This document shows, one piece after another, positions 60,736 through 64,000 of a stretch of 64,000 nucleotides of DNA. Below the pieces are notes generated by a model that was given only the letters and a program-made list of their open reading frames with translations, ran no database searches and was not told where the DNA came from. The position numbers and the translations under genes are program-made. The stretch comes from Gammaproteobacteria bacterium (GTDB taxonomy: Bacteria; Pseudomonadota; Gammaproteobacteria; Burkholderiales; Burkholderiaceae_B), in the NCBI GenBank assembly GCA_030832095.1, contig JAURJT010000022.1, positions 1-64,000 of the forward strand. The letters are read 5' to 3'. How positions within the stretch are numbered: the first letter of the stretch is position 1; each line of letters begins with the position of its first letter.

Positions 60736-61836
60736 ATGAATGCTGCGCCCAACGTGAATCCGTCTTCTGTACCGAGCGTATGGTCGAGTGTGGCGGCGCT
60801 GCATTGGCTGCGGACGCAATTGTTTTCGTCGCCACTCAATACGTTGCTGACCTTATTGACGCTTTGGTTGTTGTTGGCAACAGTGCCTGCCATGGTGGAT
60901 TGGTTTTTTCTGAACTCAACCGTGACGGCCACGAGTGCCCAAGAGTGCCGTAAAGTCACCGGCGCGTGTTGGGCAGTCATTGTTGAAAAGCATCGCTTGA
61001 TTCTGTTTGGTGTGTATCCCTACGAAGAACAATGGCGGCCTTTATTAGCAACCTTGCTACTGTTGGGCGTCATTGTATTGAGTGGTGTGCGCCGGTTCTG
61101 GAACTTCTCACTCTTGTTATTTTGGGTGATCGCGTTGTCGGCTGCTGCGATTTTGATGTGGGGCGGAGTCTTTGGGCTGACCTATGTTGAAAATAGTCGT
61201 TGGGGTGGGTTGCCCCTGACGTTAATGCTCTCGACGTTTGGTATTGCCTTTGCGTTTCCGCTTGGGATTGTGCTGGCCTTGGGGCGTCGGTCAAACATGC
61301 CGGCCATTAAAACGATTTGCATCGTGTATATCGAGTTGATTCGAGGCGTACCCTTGATCAGTTTGCTGTTCATGTCAGCTGTCATGTTGCCGTTGTTTTT
61401 GCCGGAAGGGCTGACGATTGATAAGTTATTGCGCGCGCAGGTTGCCATTATTCTGTTTGCAGCCGCCTATATGGCTGAAACGATTCGGGGCGGTTTACAA
61501 GCGATCCCGAAAGGTCAGTTTGAGGGTGCAGATTCGCTTGGGTTGACCTATTGGCAGCAAATGCGATTGATCGTCTTGCCGCAGGCACTGAAGATTGTTA
61601 TCCCACCGCTTGTTGGCTTGTTTATTGCCTTGTTTAAAGATACTTCGCTTGTGGTGATCATTGGTATTTTTGATCTGACTCAGGCAGCCAAGGCGGCGCT
61701 CGTGGATCAAGCCTGGCGCGGCTTTAGTATTGAAATTTATGTTTTCATTTCGGCAATTTATTTTGTGTTTTGCTATTCGATGTCTAAATATAGTCAGTCT
61801 CTCGAAAAGCGGCTGGCCACAGAGCATCAGCGCTAG
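60736..61836 (+). CDS. aapM: General L-amino acid ABC transporter, permease 2
   Basis: This 366-residue second permease is of the AapM/BztC type. It has a long N-terminal extension with membrane segments and a cysteine-containing loop (ECRKVTGACWAVI), a feature of this subfamily. The loop GQFEGADSLGLTYWQQMRLIVLPQALKIVIPP interacts with AapP. It forms the channel with AapQ. Confidence 0.94.
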   Translation: MNAAPNVNPSSVPSVWSSVAALHWLRTQLFSSPLNTLLTLLTLWLLLATVPAMVDWFFLNSTVTATSAQECRKVTGACWAVIVEKHRLILFGVYPYEEQWRPLLATLLLLGVIVLSGVRRFWNFSLLLFWVIALSAAAILMWGGVFGLTYVENSRWGGLPLTLMLSTFGIAFAFPLGIVLALGRRSNMPAIKTICIVYIELIRGVPLISLLFMSAVMLPLFLPEGLTIDKLLRAQVAIILFAAAYMAETIRGGLQAIPKGQFEGADSLGLTYWQQMRLIVLPQALKIVIPPLVGLFIALFKDTSLVVIIGIFDLTQAAKAALVDQAWRGFSIEIYVFISAIYFVFCYSMSKYSQSLEKRLATEHQR

Positions 61837-61883
61837 AAAGTTGTTTTTAGATATCAGGCGCGCCCTATTCTCGGAGATCGTGT

Positions 61884-62624
61884 ATGGCAGATGCCATCAT
61901 TCGCATGCAAGACGTCAACAAGTGGTTTGGTAAGTTTCACGTGTTGCGCAACATTAATTTAGAGGTGGCGCCTGGCGAGCGCATCGTGATCTGTGGCCCT
62001 TCCGGCTCGGGTAAGTCAACACTCATCCGATGTATTAATCGCCTCGAAGAACACCAACAAGGTCGGATCGTGGTTGAAGGTACCGAAATCACCAACGATA
62101 TTCGTCATGTTGAGGCGATTCGTCGTGATGTTGGTATGGTGTTTCAGCATTTCAATTTGTTCCCCCATTTGACCGTGCTAGAAAATCTGACCCTTGGGCC
62201 GATTTGGGTGTTAAAAACTCCTAAGGCCGAGGCCGAAGCGCGTGCGATGAAATACCTTGAGCGGGTGCGCATCGCCGAGCAGGCAAGCAAGTTTCCGGGT
62301 CAGTTGTCTGGTGGGCAACAACAGCGTGTGGCAATTGCCCGCTCGCTGTGTATGGATCCCAAAGTCATGTTGTTTGATGAGCCGACCTCGGCGCTTGACC
62401 CTGAAATGGTCAAAGAGGTGCTCGATGTGATGGTGAATTTAGCCGAGGACACTGGCATGACCATGCTTGTGGTGACTCATGAGATGGGCTTTGCTCGCAA
62501 GGTGGCGGATCGGGTGATCTTTATGGATCAGGGCGAAATCATCGAGGAAAATACGCCCGATGCGTTTTTTGATCACCCTCAAAACGATCGAACCAAACTG
62601 TTTTTGAGTCAAATTATTCATTGA
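61884..62624 (+). CDS. aapP: General L-amino acid ABC transporter, ATPase
   Basis: This 246-residue ATPase has Walker [14 protein letters not shown] near residue 37, [15 protein letters not shown] and Walker [17 protein letters not shown]. These are the standard features of polar amino-acid importers. It completes the operon aapJ-Q-M-P, 47 bp after aapM with a GGAG-type site. Confidence 0.95.
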   Translation: MADAIIRMQDVNKWFGKFHVLRNINLEVAPGERIVICGPSGSGKSTLIRCINRLEEHQQGRIVVEGTEITNDIRHVEAIRRDVGMVFQHFNLFPHLTVLENLTLGPIWVLKTPKAEAEARAMKYLERVRIAEQASKFPGQLSGGQQQRVAIARSLCMDPKVMLFDEPTSALDPEMVKEVLDVMVNLAEDTGMTMLVVTHEMGFARKVADRVIFMDQGEIIEENTPDAFFDHPQNDRTKLFLSQIIH

Positions 62625-62660
62625 ACGATTCGCAGTTCAACCCCTAGCGCTGAGGCAGCG

Positions 62661-63680
62661 ATGTTCAATTCAATGATGCGTGTGCGACCGTTCTTTGCTG
62701 CGTTGCTGGTGCTCTGGCTTGGCATGTTCGTGACTGAGCCTCGGGCGCAAGGCGCTGCGTCAGTGGCGAGTTTTCCAACCAAGCCATTGCGCTTTGTCGT
62801 TCCTTATCCACCGGGTGGCCCACTTGACGTGATGGCGCGAGTCTTGGCAGAGAAAGTGAAAGCAAGCGTGGGTCAACCTGTTGTGGTTGAAAATAAGCCT
62901 GGCGCAGGTGGCAATATCGGTGCTGATTTAATTGCGAAAGCGCAGCCAGACGGTTACGCCTTGGTGATGGGGGCGGTGGCTACCCACGCGATTAACCCTT
63001 GGCTGTTTGCTTCGATTCCGTATGATTCAGTTAAAGATTTTGCGCCCGTCGTGCTAGTGGCCTCTGTGCCAAACGTGTTGTTGGTCAATCTTGATTTCGC
63101 TCAAAAAAATAATATTCAGACAGTGCAAGATCTTGTCGCGTATGCGCGTAAAAATCCAGGACAATTGAATTACGGCTCGGGTGGCTCAGGCAGCGCTGGG
63201 CATTTGGCGGGTGCTTTATTAAGTGCGCGTGCGAAGGTTGAGATGGTGCATATTCCGTACCAAGGTGCAGCGCCCGCGCAATTAGCGTTGCTGTCAGGTC
63301 AGTCAGCCTTGATGTTTGATAACTTGGCGGCAGCGGCTAACTTAATTCGCGAGAAAAAAGTGAAAGCTCTGGCGGTGACAACGAAGGCACGCTCAGGGTT
63401 ATTGCCCGAGTTGCCCACCATGCAAGACGCGGGCATCGAGCCGTTTGATATTGGCACTTGGTTTGGCGTGTTCACCACTGCAGGCACCCCCGCGGCGATC
63501 GTTGAAAAGCTGCACACGGCTTATATGGCGGCGCTTGCTGAACCCGAGGTGAAAGAGCGCTTAAAAGCCATGGGCTCTGAAGCCGCGGCGTTGTCGGTGG
63601 CGCAATTTAGTGCCTTTGTGGCAACCGAGCGGGCCAAGTATCAAGAGTTGGTCAAGCTGTCAGGTGCGATTAACCAGTGA
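62661..63680 (+). CDS. Tripartite tricarboxylate transporter binding protein (Bug/TctC family)
   Basis: This is a 339-residue periplasmic binding protein of the very large Bug family of Bordetella and relatives. A signal peptide (about residues 1-32) is followed by FPTKPLRFVVPYPPGGPLDVMAR and PVVVENKPGAGGNIGAD, the family hallmarks. No TctA or TctB permease is adjacent, so it is an orphan receptor; the ligand is unknown. The ATG at 62661 and ATGs at 62673 and 62676 are all possible starts. Its last 40 bp are the first unit of a tandem repeat that continues past the stop. Confidence 0.92.
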   Translation: MFNSMMRVRPFFAALLVLWLGMFVTEPRAQGAASVASFPTKPLRFVVPYPPGGPLDVMARVLAEKVKASVGQPVVVENKPGAGGNIGADLIAKAQPDGYALVMGAVATHAINPWLFASIPYDSVKDFAPVVLVASVPNVLLVNLDFAQKNNIQTVQDLVAYARKNPGQLNYGSGGSGSAGHLAGALLSARAKVEMVHIPYQGAAPAQLALLSGQSALMFDNLAAAANLIREKKVKALAVTTKARSGLLPELPTMQDAGIEPFDIGTWFGVFTTAGTPAAIVEKLHTAYMAALAEPEVKERLKAMGSEAAALSVAQFSAFVATERAKYQELVKLSGAINQ

Positions 63681-63800
63681 TTAAGAGTTGGTCAAGCTGT
63701 CAGATGCGACTAAGCAGTGACCACTAGCTGGTCAAGCTTTCGGGTACGACCAACCACCGATTAAAAGCGGGCTAAGCTTTTAGGCACGGCAGGTTAACCA
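63641..63800. repeat. Four-copy 40-bp degenerate tandem repeat
   Basis: Units start at 63641, 63681, 63721 and 63761, exactly 40 bp apart. The conserved core is a GG-T/C-AAGCT stretch (TTGGTCAAGCTGTCAG in units 1 and 2). Unit 2 differs from unit 1 at four positions, and units 3 and 4 are progressively more diverged. Unit 1 is the coding 3' end and stop of the TctC gene, so the others look like decayed copies of it. The last copy overlaps the end of the convergent MFS gene. Confidence 0.8.
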
Positions 63801-64000
63801 GGTCGATTTTGTCGCAAACTTTCGCCAGCATCAGCTGGTAGCCGCCAGAACGCAAAACTTGGCAAGGCACTCAGCACACCAATCACGACAAAGCCGACGA
63901 CAACATCGGCTGCGATGAGCTGACTCGAGCCTCGCCACAGCATACTCAGGTGAAGCGCTTCTGCGGCCACCCCCACCCCTAAGCTCACACCAAGTTGTTG
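63794..64000 (-). CDS. MFS transporter, C-terminal fragment (cut by window edge)
   Basis: The frame is open to the window end and stops at 63794, giving 69 residues. It starts QQLGVSLGVGVAAEAL and has one clear membrane segment (VVVGFVVIGVLSALPSFAFWRL). It ends with a short polar tail (PADAGESLRQNRPG). The QLG-S-LGV pattern is typical of the last repeat of EmrB/DHA2-type 14-helix exporters. The rest of the gene lies beyond the window. An internal GTG at 63988 need not be a start. Confidence 0.7.
   Translation of the reverse strand, partial: QQLGVSLGVGVAAEALHLSMLWRGSSQLIAADVVVGFVVIGVLSALPSFAFWRLPADAGESLRQNRPG

Overview
The window looks like a chromosomal segment of a betaproteobacterium in the Burkholderiales, most like the Alcaligenaceae (Bordetella relatives). 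The evidence is the protein families and the gene order: hemA-prfA-prmC-grxD; a complete atp operon followed by hemE, priA and rep; metX-metW with an AmpG-like permease; gatCAB divergent from mreBCD-mrdA-rodA; a single-chain indolepyruvate oxidoreductase; and a Bug/TctC-type binding protein. Taxonomy is inferred from this and was not searched. No insertion sequence, prophage or CRISPR array is visible, and most of the window is conserved housekeeping sequence.

Layout. 0-8 kb: tRNA-Phe (minus), hemA-prfA-prmC-grxD, then a minus-strand block of an M61 peptidase, mnmH and ttcA (two tRNA thio/seleno-modification enzymes), and an enoyl-CoA hydratase. 8.8-16.3 kb: the F1Fo ATP synthase operon atpIBEFHAGDC, with a recognisable promoter, a U-rich atpE leader, an atpE-atpF hairpin and a strong terminator. 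16.5-23.1 kb: an unusual Fis-type regulator with a degenerate receiver-like N-terminus, hemE, a 326-bp AT-rich gap with two DnaA boxes, priA and rep. 23.1-31.5 kb: cytochrome c5-like protein, tRNA-Arg(CCG), gshA, a lipoprotein, an HTH-only LuxR protein, a SAM-II riboswitch that should control metX-metW-ampG, then xth and pyrE. 31.6-42 kb: gatB-gatA-gatC (minus), divergent mreB-mreC-mreD-mrdA-rodA for rod-shape peptidoglycan synthesis, and mutY (minus).

42-56.6 kb is the accessory-looking metabolic part. It has a 1194-residue indolepyruvate ferredoxin oxidoreductase, a twin copy of a nested palindromic repeat, a DUF35/thiolase-like pair, and a divergent fused double CaiB/BaiF CoA-transferase. 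The CoA-transferase is followed by a dipeptide/oligopeptide-type ABC importer and an SDR oxidoreductase. Together these look like uptake, CoA activation and cleavage of an unidentified carboxylic acid. 56.6-64 kb: ftsE-ftsX (minus), a general L-amino-acid ABC transporter (aapJQMP type), a TctC/Bug binding protein whose 3' end is expanded into a decaying 40-bp tandem repeat, and the C-terminus of an MFS exporter running off the window edge.

The items most worth checking are the nested palindrome pair at 45.9-46.1 kb, the DnaA boxes upstream of priA, the SAM-II-controlled metX-metW-ampG unit, the catabolic cluster with a CoA-transferase half lacking its aspartate, and the CTAG-rich pseudo-receiver Fis regulator. 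No clear, wholly undescribed system was found.
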